Assembly (NCBI GenBank): GCA_002898075.1
Contig: BDSV01000096.1
Location: 1 to 57,687, forward strand
Direction: 5' to 3'
Length of the DNA stretch: 57,687 nt
From: a bacterium BMS3Abin03
GTDB taxonomy: Bacteria > Bacteroidota > Ignavibacteria > Ignavibacteriales > Ignavibacteriaceae
Below are positions 17,847 through 25,037 of this stretch, piece by piece. The notes under the pieces were generated by a model. That model made no database searches and was not told the origin of the DNA. It saw only the letters and a program-made list of their open reading frames with translations. A program made the position numbers and the translations under genes. Numbering within the stretch: the stretch's first letter is position 1; each line of letters starts with the position of its first letter.

Positions 17847-18374
17847 TTATAGAATAATTAATGCAAAAGCTGCCGCAATAATAACAACATAAGCCGGGTG
17901 AAGCTTAAAGAAAAATATAAGCGCAAATCCGATAATCATAATAATAATACCCCGGATATCACCAAAGTTTCTTTCAGCATATTGATAAATTAGTGCTGCT
18001 ACCATTCCGATTACAGCGTATTTAATTCCGTTAAAACCCTTCATCACCCATTCATTCTTACCAAAATTTGTTAGCAAGTATGAAGCAATCATTATAATAC
18101 CTGCAGGCATAATAAGATTACCGAGATTTGCAATTACAGCCCCGGGAATACCTGCTACTTTAAACCCGATGTAAGTTGCATATTTAATTGAGATTGCACC
18201 GGGAAAAACTTCAACCATTCCGAGAACGTGTAAGAATTCATCGTTTGTTATCCAATGATGATTAGCAACCGCTTCCCGTTCAATTAGGGGTAGTAAAGAA
18301 TATGCACCTCCGAAAGAGAAAGAACCTATCTTAAAAAATGAGATAAAGAGATCGATTAAATTTGTCAGCATCAC
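17847..18374 (-). CDS. Single-domain chromate transporter (CHR family)
   Basis: 175 residues with about five hydrophobic helices. The family signature SFSFGGAYSLLPLIEREAV is at the N terminus, followed by GMVEVFPGAISIKYATYIGF. Short CHR proteins usually occur as adjacent pairs that assemble into an antiporter, yet only one copy is here. Its position directly upstream of moaA suggests it may handle an oxyanion related to molybdate or the respiratory substrate; this is inference only. Confidence 0.82.
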   Translation of the reverse strand: MMLTNLIDLFISFFKIGSFSFGGAYSLLPLIEREAVANHHWITNDEFLHVLGMVEVFPGAISIKYATYIGFKVAGIPGAVIANLGNLIMPAGIIMIASYLLTNFGKNEWVMKGFNGIKYAVIGMVAALIYQYAERNFGDIRGIIIMIIGFALIFFFKLHPAYVVIIAAAFALIIL

Positions 18375-18685
18375 TTTTCCTCAACTACATCATCAATCCA
18401 GCAAAGCGCAGCCATCATCGAAGGCAGACCGATTGTGGGTAATGCGAGCAAAGCAACCTGGTGCATCTCTTCTTTTGTTGCTCCTGCTTTGATTGCTTTT
18501 CTTGTATGCGAATGAACTGCTCCTTCCAAGCGCGCACCGGTAGAAACCGCAAGCTTTATTAATGCACGTGTCTTTTCATCCAATGGTCCGGCTTTATGAA
18601 CAGCGTCACCCATCGATTCATAAGCATTTGCAACATCGGGATAATCTTCACGGAATCTTTTATATCTTTTTGGTATCTGTGACAT
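18371..18685 (-). CDS. Carboxymuconolactone decarboxylase/AhpD-like protein
   Basis: 104 residues with the all-helical CMD fold: DEKTRALIKLAVSTGARLEG, AVHSHTRKAIKAGATKEEMH, and ALLALPTIGLPSMMAAL. The redox CxxC of AhpD is absent (AVHS instead), so peroxidase activity is unlikely while the HTRKA segment is kept. It overlaps the CHR transporter by 4 bases and is first in the moaA operon. Confidence 0.82.
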   Translation of the reverse strand: MSQIPKRYKRFREDYPDVANAYESMGDAVHKAGPLDEKTRALIKLAVSTGARLEGAVHSHTRKAIKAGATKEEMHQVALLALPTIGLPSMMAALCWIDDVVEEK

Positions 18686-18846
18686 GGTTCTAATTCCTTT
18701 TTTTGTGAAGTGATGTAAAATTAATTATAAAACTCATTCTTCTTATTATTATGTCTTAATATTCTGTTTTTGGTTCTTTAAAAGAAATTCTTCTCCCGAT
18801 GAACTTGCCTGCCGGAAGGCAGATCGGGATCAGAATGATAATTAAT

Positions 18847-18873
18847 AAAAAAACCCCGCTTTACAAACGGGGC
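18847..18873 (-). terminator. Rho-independent terminator
   Basis: On the minus strand CCCCG and CGGGG enclose a 9-base loop and run into TTTTTTT. It separates the molybdoenzyme transcript from the moaA operon. Confidence 0.85.
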
Positions 18874-18924
18874 TATTCGAATTCCTTTTAAAAAGAAAAT
18901 CTCTAAAACTCTCCTTTGCAAAGC

Positions 18925-19024
18925 GTACCGGTAAAAACCGTACTGGCAGGCAAACCTGTTTCCAAAATTTACCCTATCGGTTGAATCTCATATCCTGATT
19001 ATTCGAGACTTAGAAAAATCCAAC
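18925..19024 (-). ncRNA. Candidate structured RNA in the molybdoenzyme 3' region
   Basis: Read on the minus strand, GTTGGAT (19024-19018) pairs with ATTCAAC (18986-18980) and encloses a TCTC/GAGA stem. Two further hairpins follow: CAGG-TTTG-CCTG (18958-18947) and GTACGGT-TTTT-ACCGGTAC (18943-18925). The terminator at 18847-18873 would end the transcript. It matches no RNA family I recognise; it could equally be an ordinary 3' untranslated region. Confidence 0.3.
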
Positions 19025-19205
19025 TCGGAGATAATAATCTTATTTTCAATATTATAATCTAATGATTTATTATGAACAAATAAATACCAGACTCCGGGTT
19101 AACGATTTTTCCGGAAGGATTTTCAAAGTCTTTTACAGAAACTGCATCAAATCTCTGGATCAACTTAGAACTTACAACCAGGAGAATAAATATTTTAAGG
19201 AACAA

Positions 19206-22200
19206 TTATACTTTGATCAATTTAACTTTTGTGTCACTGAATGAGCTACTTCCTCCGATTGGATCGGTCATGCAAACATCTTTCAGATAAGGATCGGTTA
19301 ATAGCACAACGTTTGTACACAGACCGGTAGTTCTGCGCTCATCGCCTTTAATTAATTTACCATCCACTTTCAAATCCGTAGCACCGTAAGCCCAGTGCCC
19401 AAAATGCCAGGAGACAGCTACTGTGCCGCGACGAATACCTTCAATGACCTTCACTTTTCCGACTACAGGTTTTTTCTTACCGTTATTGAAATTCCAGACG
19501 CCTTCGGGATTCGTGGTTGATACAACCTTCGCTTTATCACCATTAGAGAATCCCAACAGTTCAGCATCACGGCTGTTTATAAGGATGTAGTTTTCGCTAA
19601 GTATCGATGACAACCAGTAATCGTTGGGGAGAGTGCGGGATTGCCCACCCAGAATTTCTTTGTAAGTAATAAGACTAAGATCGTATCCGTCCTGAACAAC
19701 AATTTCGCCCGCAGCATCTTTTATCGGCTCGTAAACCGGCATACCAAAGAATGGCTTTCCTGTCATACTATGATTGGTGGTAGCCACTGGTTCTGCATAC
19801 AAGCTGAATAATCCGTTAAACTTGTGACCAAGATAGTTACCGTTGTAAGCTTTTATGAAATTCTCGTAGCGACCACCTCGGTTCAAGACATAAACAACCT
19901 TTTTCCATTTGTCTGAGCCAACCGTCTTTTCCCAGCGCTGTTGGTCAAATATGGGTTTTGATAGATGGCTACGGCTCTTCAAAAATAGCTCCAATTCCGG
20001 GTTATCGGCATCTGGGACCGTTTCACCTTCTTTGTCGCCAATAGCGATGTTAGCCACCATTTTCAAATAATAGTCTTCGGGTCTTTTAAAATCCCAACCA
20101 TTTCCTAAACCGTTGCCTCCATACCCCGGGAGATTTAACTTCTCAGCAATGGCAAGCATAATGGTTTCCATGCAGATGGGCATTTCCTCACCAAATACTT
20201 TGACGGTTTCAGTGAGTGGGGCTACGATTGGTTGACGTACTTTGCTTGTCTTGGTTTGTACGTCCGGGGTAACGTGGGGCATACCCCATCTCTCCCACAC
20301 AGACAAATCCGGGAAAATATAATCCGCGAACATGGAACTTTCACCAATAACAATATCACAGGCAAAAAGCAATGGTAGCTTTTCTTTATTAACTAACACA
20401 TCAAGCTGAGCTTGGGCACCCGGGACAGAAAAGCCAGGTGTACCTTTGTGGAGAAATAATGCTTTTATAGAATAGGGATAATCAGCTTTGACTGATGGCA
20501 ATATTTCTTGATATAGATTAGAGGTGAAAGGATAAAACGGTCTTTTCGCCGGGTAGCCGTTAAACAACGTAGTTTTTTCATAGAAAGCTTTCTCTCTGGA
20601 AATCTTCAAACCAAAAGCACCTAACTTATTCGGGTGCATCTTCTTTAAGTTGAACGGATTACCGGGCTTGCTACCATCTTCGTGCCAGTGACCTCCACCC
20701 ACGCTTAGACCTCCAACCCAATCCGGGTTACCAACCATCAGGTTAAGTGAAATCAATGCCAAGGCGTTGTAATAACCATTGGTGTGCTTAACAGGTCCAC
20801 GGTAGAATTCCGCAACTGATTTTTTGCCATGGGACGTGAACTCTTGCGCCAATGCTGTAATGGTGGTTGAGTTAATTCCACAAAGCTCAGCCCACTCATC
20901 AAGAGTTTTGGAAGCAGCAGATTCCCATAACAGTTGAAAGGCGCTCTTTACCTGAATGCCCTGGACGGCTGTATTCACCATCAAATCACCTTCAACCGCT
21001 GTTTTCGTGTCATAGGGATTAAATGCAGTCGGGATGCCGTTTTTAAGAACCACAAAAGAATTCTCGTCTCCAAGTTTAAGTTCGGAAGCTCGCACATATT
21101 TCCCCGGTGTACCATCCTTATCAATTTTGACCAGCCAGGCAGCAGTGCTCCAGGAAGGTTCTCCACTGTCCTTGGCTGCTGCCAGATTCGCATTGGTTAA
21201 AAAGGTACGGTCAAAACGTTTGTTTTCGATTATCCAGCGAATCATCCCCAGCGCAAGAGCGCCATCCATGCCAGGTTTAAGCGGTACCCACATCCATGCC
21301 TTAGCTGCTGTCTTGGAAAAACGCGGATCAACTACAGCAATCTTAAGGCGCCCGGTAATAATGCCATCGGTAACCTTTTCTGCCATAGGCGGGGGACCAA
21401 AATTGGCTTCAAAAGCACCGGTACCAAAATAGATAATGAACTCTGAGTTTAAGGTGTCGGGTTTCATATGCTCCTTGCCTCCAAACCACTTGCCATTTTT
21501 GTATTTATTGGTTGCCATTATATAGGCAATGTGGTGGCTCTGCTCGCAAATTGAAGTATGTTCAAAAAAATTAACTGAGCCAAAGGCATCGTTTAACCAG
21601 CGTTTGGCAAATTCCTTTCTGCCGTGCTCAATACGACCAGCTTGAATTACAAATTGATTGTTGATTGGACCAAGATCGGGATGACGGGGATCAAGCAGCA
21701 GATTAATATGATCCACGTGTTTGGTTTTGAAATCAGCTATCGTCATCTCTTTTTTGGCAACTCTTTTAGCGTCGATAGAAAGTGTCTTCTGTACATTCGG
21801 ATCCCGAACAGAATAGAGATTCTTCAAACCCAAAACATTACGATTTTCTTCACCTTTTACGTTTTTAAATAATAATCCTCCATTAATAATTTCGTCTATG
21901 GCTTTATCGAAAGGGATGGTCTCCCATTGATTAGAACCCCGCGGACCAGTACGTTTAAGAACCTTAACAATCCGGTAAGGGTCATACAAACTTTGGATAC
22001 CTGCTTGACCTTTCGGGCAAAGTTTTCCTTCCATGGTTGCAGCTTTTGCAGGAGATGTAGAATAAGATATGTGTGGAAGCATCGATTGGGAAGAATAGGC
22101 AGGACCATCAATCTTAACAAGTACGCCATTTAATAACTTTGCTTTTATCGGACAGTCTGTATGACATTGTAAGCATACAGAATAAATAATATTTTTTGCT

Positions 22201-22394
22201 TTTGAAAGTTCATATATCTCTTGAGGAGTGAGTGTGCCAGCTTCTGCTTTACTTAATAAATTACAAGCCCAATTTAGTTGACTAACTAACAAAGCCGACC
22301 CACCAAGAAAAGCGCCGGATCTGATAAACGTCCTTCGAGAAATCCTCTTGCGGGTATTCTCATAAACTTCCGATTCCGTTATTTTTTTTATCAT
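19206..22394 (-). CDS. Tat-exported molybdopterin oxidoreductase, catalytic subunit (TtrA/ArrA-like)
   Basis: 1062 residues. A Tat signal is at the N terminus (SRRTFIRSGAFLGGSALLV, twin Arg 20-21). A [4Fe-4S] site follows: C74, C77, C81 and C126 (CLQCHTDC, KLCPKGQAG). A Cys at 283 in EHTSICEQSHH is a candidate Mo ligand. The C-terminal molybdopterin-binding domain contains GTVAVSWHFGHWAYGA. Length and motifs resemble periplasmic tetrathionate- or arsenate-reductase-type CISM subunits; the true substrate cannot be read from sequence. It follows the Fe-S subunit (27-base gap). No NrfD/PsrC membrane subunit is present, so the quinone link is unclear. Confidence 0.8.
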   Translation of the reverse strand: MIKKITESEVYENTRKRISRRTFIRSGAFLGGSALLVSQLNWACNLLSKAEAGTLTPQEIYELSKAKNIIYSVCLQCHTDCPIKAKLLNGVLVKIDGPAYSSQSMLPHISYSTSPAKAATMEGKLCPKGQAGIQSLYDPYRIVKVLKRTGPRGSNQWETIPFDKAIDEIINGGLLFKNVKGEENRNVLGLKNLYSVRDPNVQKTLSIDAKRVAKKEMTIADFKTKHVDHINLLLDPRHPDLGPINNQFVIQAGRIEHGRKEFAKRWLNDAFGSVNFFEHTSICEQSHHIAYIMATNKYKNGKWFGGKEHMKPDTLNSEFIIYFGTGAFEANFGPPPMAEKVTDGIITGRLKIAVVDPRFSKTAAKAWMWVPLKPGMDGALALGMIRWIIENKRFDRTFLTNANLAAAKDSGEPSWSTAAWLVKIDKDGTPGKYVRASELKLGDENSFVVLKNGIPTAFNPYDTKTAVEGDLMVNTAVQGIQVKSAFQLLWESAASKTLDEWAELCGINSTTITALAQEFTSHGKKSVAEFYRGPVKHTNGYYNALALISLNLMVGNPDWVGGLSVGGGHWHEDGSKPGNPFNLKKMHPNKLGAFGLKISREKAFYEKTTLFNGYPAKRPFYPFTSNLYQEILPSVKADYPYSIKALFLHKGTPGFSVPGAQAQLDVLVNKEKLPLLFACDIVIGESSMFADYIFPDLSVWERWGMPHVTPDVQTKTSKVRQPIVAPLTETVKVFGEEMPICMETIMLAIAEKLNLPGYGGNGLGNGWDFKRPEDYYLKMVANIAIGDKEGETVPDADNPELELFLKSRSHLSKPIFDQQRWEKTVGSDKWKKVVYVLNRGGRYENFIKAYNGNYLGHKFNGLFSLYAEPVATTNHSMTGKPFFGMPVYEPIKDAAGEIVVQDGYDLSLITYKEILGGQSRTLPNDYWLSSILSENYILINSRDAELLGFSNGDKAKVVSTTNPEGVWNFNNGKKKPVVGKVKVIEGIRRGTVAVSWHFGHWAYGATDLKVDGKLIKGDERRTTGLCTNVVLLTDPYLKDVCMTDPIGGSSSFSDTKVKLIKV

Positions 22395-22421
22395 TTAAAT
22401 AAATCTCCTTTCAGTTTTAAA

Positions 22422-23195
22422 TTAACCATGACACGTCATGCAGGTTTCCTTATTTAGTATGGTTCCGGTCAGGTAAAAAACACGTGGTTTTGTACCTTCG
22501 CTTTCGTTAATGAGAACCCACTTGCGGTTCTTAAGCAATTTGTTAACTACATTATCCGTGTCGTTTTTATCACCAAAATACATAGCCCTACCAACACATG
22601 TAGTAACACAAGCAGGCAACATACTTGCTTCAAGACGATGAAGACAAAAATGGCATTTGCGTACGGCATTTATTGGTGATTGTCCCTTTCCTACACGTGA
22701 CCATTCCTCGCCATATTCGTAGCTTGGTCGAGTTTCATAAGGTTCCAGTTTTGGTGTATTTGCTGTATAGAAAGTCCCCTCATCATAATAAACCGCCGTG
22801 TAAGGACATTGATTTTCAACTTTTTGGAATAGCTTCTTACCTTTCAACTTATCGTAATGAAAGACCAGAATACCATCTGCACGTTTGGTGTAAGCGTCTT
22901 CGGGAATGCCTTCAATACATGGCGGGTTATCACATTGCTGGCAATTCGTAGGCATAAAATAGCGGCTTACCTCGGGATATTCTCCATCCTCAATATCATT
23001 TACAACCCGATAAGAAACGCCTGGAGGAGATACATTTTCAGCAATGCAGGAAACTACGCAGGCATTACAACCAATACATTTGTCTGTATCGATGACCATA
23101 ATCCAGGAACGCTTATTCATCGGTTTTTGGAGCGCTCTTTTCAGGTCTTCCTGCATTTTTACTACAAGGTTTTCCTTTATATAAGTTTGTTGCAT
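22422..23195 (-). CDS. Four-cluster Fe-S electron-transfer subunit (TtrB/DmsB-like)
   Basis: 257 residues. Ferredoxin-type Cys groups are visible: CIGCNACVVSC, CQQCDNPPCI, a NQCPYTAVYY segment, and CHFCLHRLEASMLPACVTTC, enough for four [4Fe-4S] clusters as in DmsB/NrfC/TtrB. It has no export signal, so it probably leaves the cell by hitch-hiking with the Tat-exported catalytic partner encoded just downstream. Oddly, the last residues are CMTCHG, a CxxCH haem c-attachment motif (or an extra metal site) not typical of this family. The gene order B then A is as in ttrBCA, but without C. Confidence 0.85.
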   Translation of the reverse strand: MQQTYIKENLVVKMQEDLKRALQKPMNKRSWIMVIDTDKCIGCNACVVSCIAENVSPPGVSYRVVNDIEDGEYPEVSRYFMPTNCQQCDNPPCIEGIPEDAYTKRADGILVFHYDKLKGKKLFQKVENQCPYTAVYYDEGTFYTANTPKLEPYETRPSYEYGEEWSRVGKGQSPINAVRKCHFCLHRLEASMLPACVTTCVGRAMYFGDKNDTDNVVNKLLKNRKWVLINESEGTKPRVFYLTGTILNKETCMTCHG

Positions 23196-23622
23196 TTTTT
23201 ATTTCCTTATTTATTAAATGGATTCCCTTAGGGGAAATGACAGTAATTATTTTTTACTTAAATAATTTTAACTTGATAAAATATTTTCTTTAATTCATAA
23301 TTTATTTTATGGTGTTTGCGTAACACTATTATTAAACAATAAAAGCAGTCTAATTCTTTTTTAGATAACTTTCATTATATATTTCATCTGTTTATAATTT
23401 TAAATAAAGGTCAGATGGAACTCGCATTACAATCATTCTTTTGTGTGTAAATGTTTTTTCATGCTCGTTTCATAATAGTTCGAAATATCCATCATTACTC
23501 CATCAGTATTAATAAACCCTATTCAACTATGGGTAGAAAGTTAAACTTAGTTGAAATTAAAGACTCCATTATTTTTTAAGCTACTTTAGTTTTCTTAAAT
23601 TTTACTTTTAATACCTTTATTT
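23196..23622. other. AT-rich gap upstream of the Fe-S subunit gene
   Basis: No gene and no strong hairpin is visible. It must carry the promoter of the Fe-S/molybdoenzyme pair unless those genes are read through from the porin. I looked for a GG-N10-GC sigma-54 promoter on the minus strand and found none. Confidence 0.5.
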
Positions 23623-24651
23623 CTATTTAAATTTCCAGAAAAAGGTAACTCTCGCAATAACATCACTTGTCGGTGTAACACCGTCATCAGTCTCATCATA
23701 CTTAACAAATTCAACATTAGGTATAAAAGAAACACCTTTTACCGGATGCCAATCCACACCACCTACAAAGAATGTATTTTTAGCTTCGGCAAATGGAATA
23801 TATGAAATTTTTTCACCTTTGAGGTTAGGATCAAGATTTCTGTCAACTCTCCCCAATAAAGAAACCTGCTCGGAAACAGCCCCAACAATGAAGAGCGATG
23901 CTACTCTCATCTTTTGATCAGCAGTGTTTTCTTTCTGTCTTGTTTGATCGGCGTATTGTAAACCAGCACGTAAATTTTTTGTAACATACCCCATAAAAGC
24001 TTGTAATGTATACCAGTCGGTATTTCCGGCGTGGTCAGCATAGTCTGCATATAATTCAATAACCCACTTTTGGGAAGGATATAACCCCAGTGAAAGCAAT
24101 CCGGATTTTCCTTTATCAATTTCCTGTTTATTACTTGACCCGTTGGAGAACATCAGATGATATTTGAAAATTCCACTCTTATCGAACTGTCCTTTCAGAG
24201 CAAGACCAAAATCCCTTGAGCTTCCCATCTTTTGCAGATCTAGAGGTGTTTTTTCAACTGATCTATATCCCCACATTTTTTCAACAACGTTCCATGTAGG
24301 CGTTGGTGAAATACCAATTATAAATGCCTGCTTTGAGAATTTATACTTCAACCAGGCATCTTTTACAAAAGGAACCATTGTTTTTGCCTGTTCAAAGTTG
24401 AACTCATTTCCCATTTCAAGTCTTAATCTTGTAGAGAAACTACTGTTTATATTATAATCATAAGTAAAATAAATACGTCTGAACCAGATACCACGCTGGT
24501 CCTTAAGGTCAGGATCGTGGTTATCGATGTAGTAATAGTAATCCCCGAACATATATCCACTAAATTTACCACCGCTTTCTTCCTTTTTATCTTGTGGAAA
24601 TGAAGGAATTGCAAATAAAACTGCGAAAAGAAGAATAGCTAATTTTTTCAT
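23623..24651 (-). CDS. Porin-like outer-membrane protein, copy 2
   Basis: 342 residues with a signal peptide (KKLAILLFAVLFAIPSFPQD), a beta-barrel and a C-terminal RVTFFWKFK. It is the close paralogue of the protein at 12156-13184, with near-identical length and long shared blocks. Its ATG overlaps the tatA stop (ATGA), and the tatA 3' end carries its AAGGAG ribosome-binding site. It is probably the outer-membrane entry channel for the substrate of the molybdoenzyme encoded next. The sigma-54 promoter at 24857-24873 should drive both tatA and this gene. Confidence 0.77.
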   Translation of the reverse strand: MKKLAILLFAVLFAIPSFPQDKKEESGGKFSGYMFGDYYYYIDNHDPDLKDQRGIWFRRIYFTYDYNINSSFSTRLRLEMGNEFNFEQAKTMVPFVKDAWLKYKFSKQAFIIGISPTPTWNVVEKMWGYRSVEKTPLDLQKMGSSRDFGLALKGQFDKSGIFKYHLMFSNGSSNKQEIDKGKSGLLSLGLYPSQKWVIELYADYADHAGNTDWYTLQAFMGYVTKNLRAGLQYADQTRQKENTADQKMRVASLFIVGAVSEQVSLLGRVDRNLDPNLKGEKISYIPFAEAKNTFFVGGVDWHPVKGVSFIPNVEFVKYDETDDGVTPTSDVIARVTFFWKFK

Positions 24652-24827
24652 TTTAACTCCTTTTTAATTGGTTCTACTGTGTCTTTAATTGTGTTGATTT
24701 CACTTTTGAATTCTTTAATGCCCTTTCCAATTCCCTTAGCAATTTCAGGTAGTTTTTTTGCACCGAAGAAAACAAGAATAAAAGCAACGATTAATAAAAT
24801 TTCAGGAACACCGATATTACCGAACAT
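24648..24827 (-). CDS. tatA: Sec-independent translocase subunit TatA/E
   Basis: A 59-residue gene. The protein starts MFGNIGVPEILLIVAFILVF (short periplasmic end and single membrane helix), followed by the FGAKKLPEIAKGIGKGIKEF hinge and amphipathic helix, and a charged tail: a complete TatA/E. It forms the pore-like component that moves folded Tat substrates. The stop overlaps the porin start. Being co-transcribed with a porin and close to a Tat-dependent molybdoenzyme suggests dedicated or boosted export for that enzyme. A GGAAAG site precedes the ATG. Confidence 0.88.
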   Translation of the reverse strand: MFGNIGVPEILLIVAFILVFFGAKKLPEIAKGIGKGIKEFKSEINTIKDTVEPIKKELK

Positions 24828-24856
24828 TATACTTTCCTTTCAAAATTGTTTACGTG

Positions 24857-24873
24857 AAGCAATGGAAATGCCA
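24857..24873 (-). promoter_or_regulatory. Sigma-54 (-24/-12) promoter for tatA-porin
   Basis: On the minus strand TGGCATTTCCATTGCTT matches the consensus TGGCAC-N5-TTGCW, with exactly ten bases between the invariant GG and GC. Transcription would start near 24847, about 20 bases before the tatA ATG. The neighbouring gene encodes a GAFTGA-containing sigma-54 activator. Confidence 0.75.
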
Positions 24874-24929
24874 AGAGTTTATATTGAGAAAAATATTTGG
24901 TTTTGAGCTATTATTAAATTATTTGGATT

Positions 24930-24983
24930 AAACGAGAGGTTATTTAAAAGCGAAACTTCGTTTTTAAAAGCGAATTCTCGTTT
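24930..24983 (-). promoter_or_regulatory. Putative upstream activator sites (phased repeats)
   Basis: TTTAAAAGCGAA occurs at 24943-24954 and again at 24963-24974, exactly 20 bases (about two helical turns) apart. AAACGAGA (24930-24937) and TCTCGTTT (24976-24983) form the outer inverted arms. The block lies 57-126 bases upstream of the sigma-54 promoter, where NtrC-type activators bind. Confidence 0.6.
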
Positions 24984-25037
24984 GAAAGAATTTTTTAAAT
25001 TATAAATTAAGCAGAAGAATAATTAACGGGATAGACG

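Larger units (their letters stand above)
18686..19205. other. Gap with terminator and possible structured RNA
   Basis: No protein gene is credible. On the minus strand, after the molybdoenzyme stop, the gap holds a set of hairpins (18925-19024), then a strong terminator (18847-18873), then a TCCCGAT...TGCC/GGCA...ATCGGGA palindrome (about 18796-18830), and finally the promoter region of the CMD-CHR-moaA operon. Confidence 0.6.

Noticed and set aside
18686-19205. Molybdenum-cofactor riboswitch upstream of the moaA operon
   Set aside because: I could not match the conserved Moco-RNA elements, and the hairpins lie on the far side of a terminator from moaA.
21034-21432. 132-residue plus-strand frame inside the molybdoenzyme
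   Set aside because: Antisense to a conserved, motif-rich gene, no ribosome-binding site, no recognisable domain.
23196-23622. Second sigma-54 promoter before the Fe-S subunit gene
   Set aside because: No GG-N10-GC pair with acceptable flanks on the minus strand; TGGAACTCGCATTAC on the plus strand points the wrong way and lacks GC at -12.
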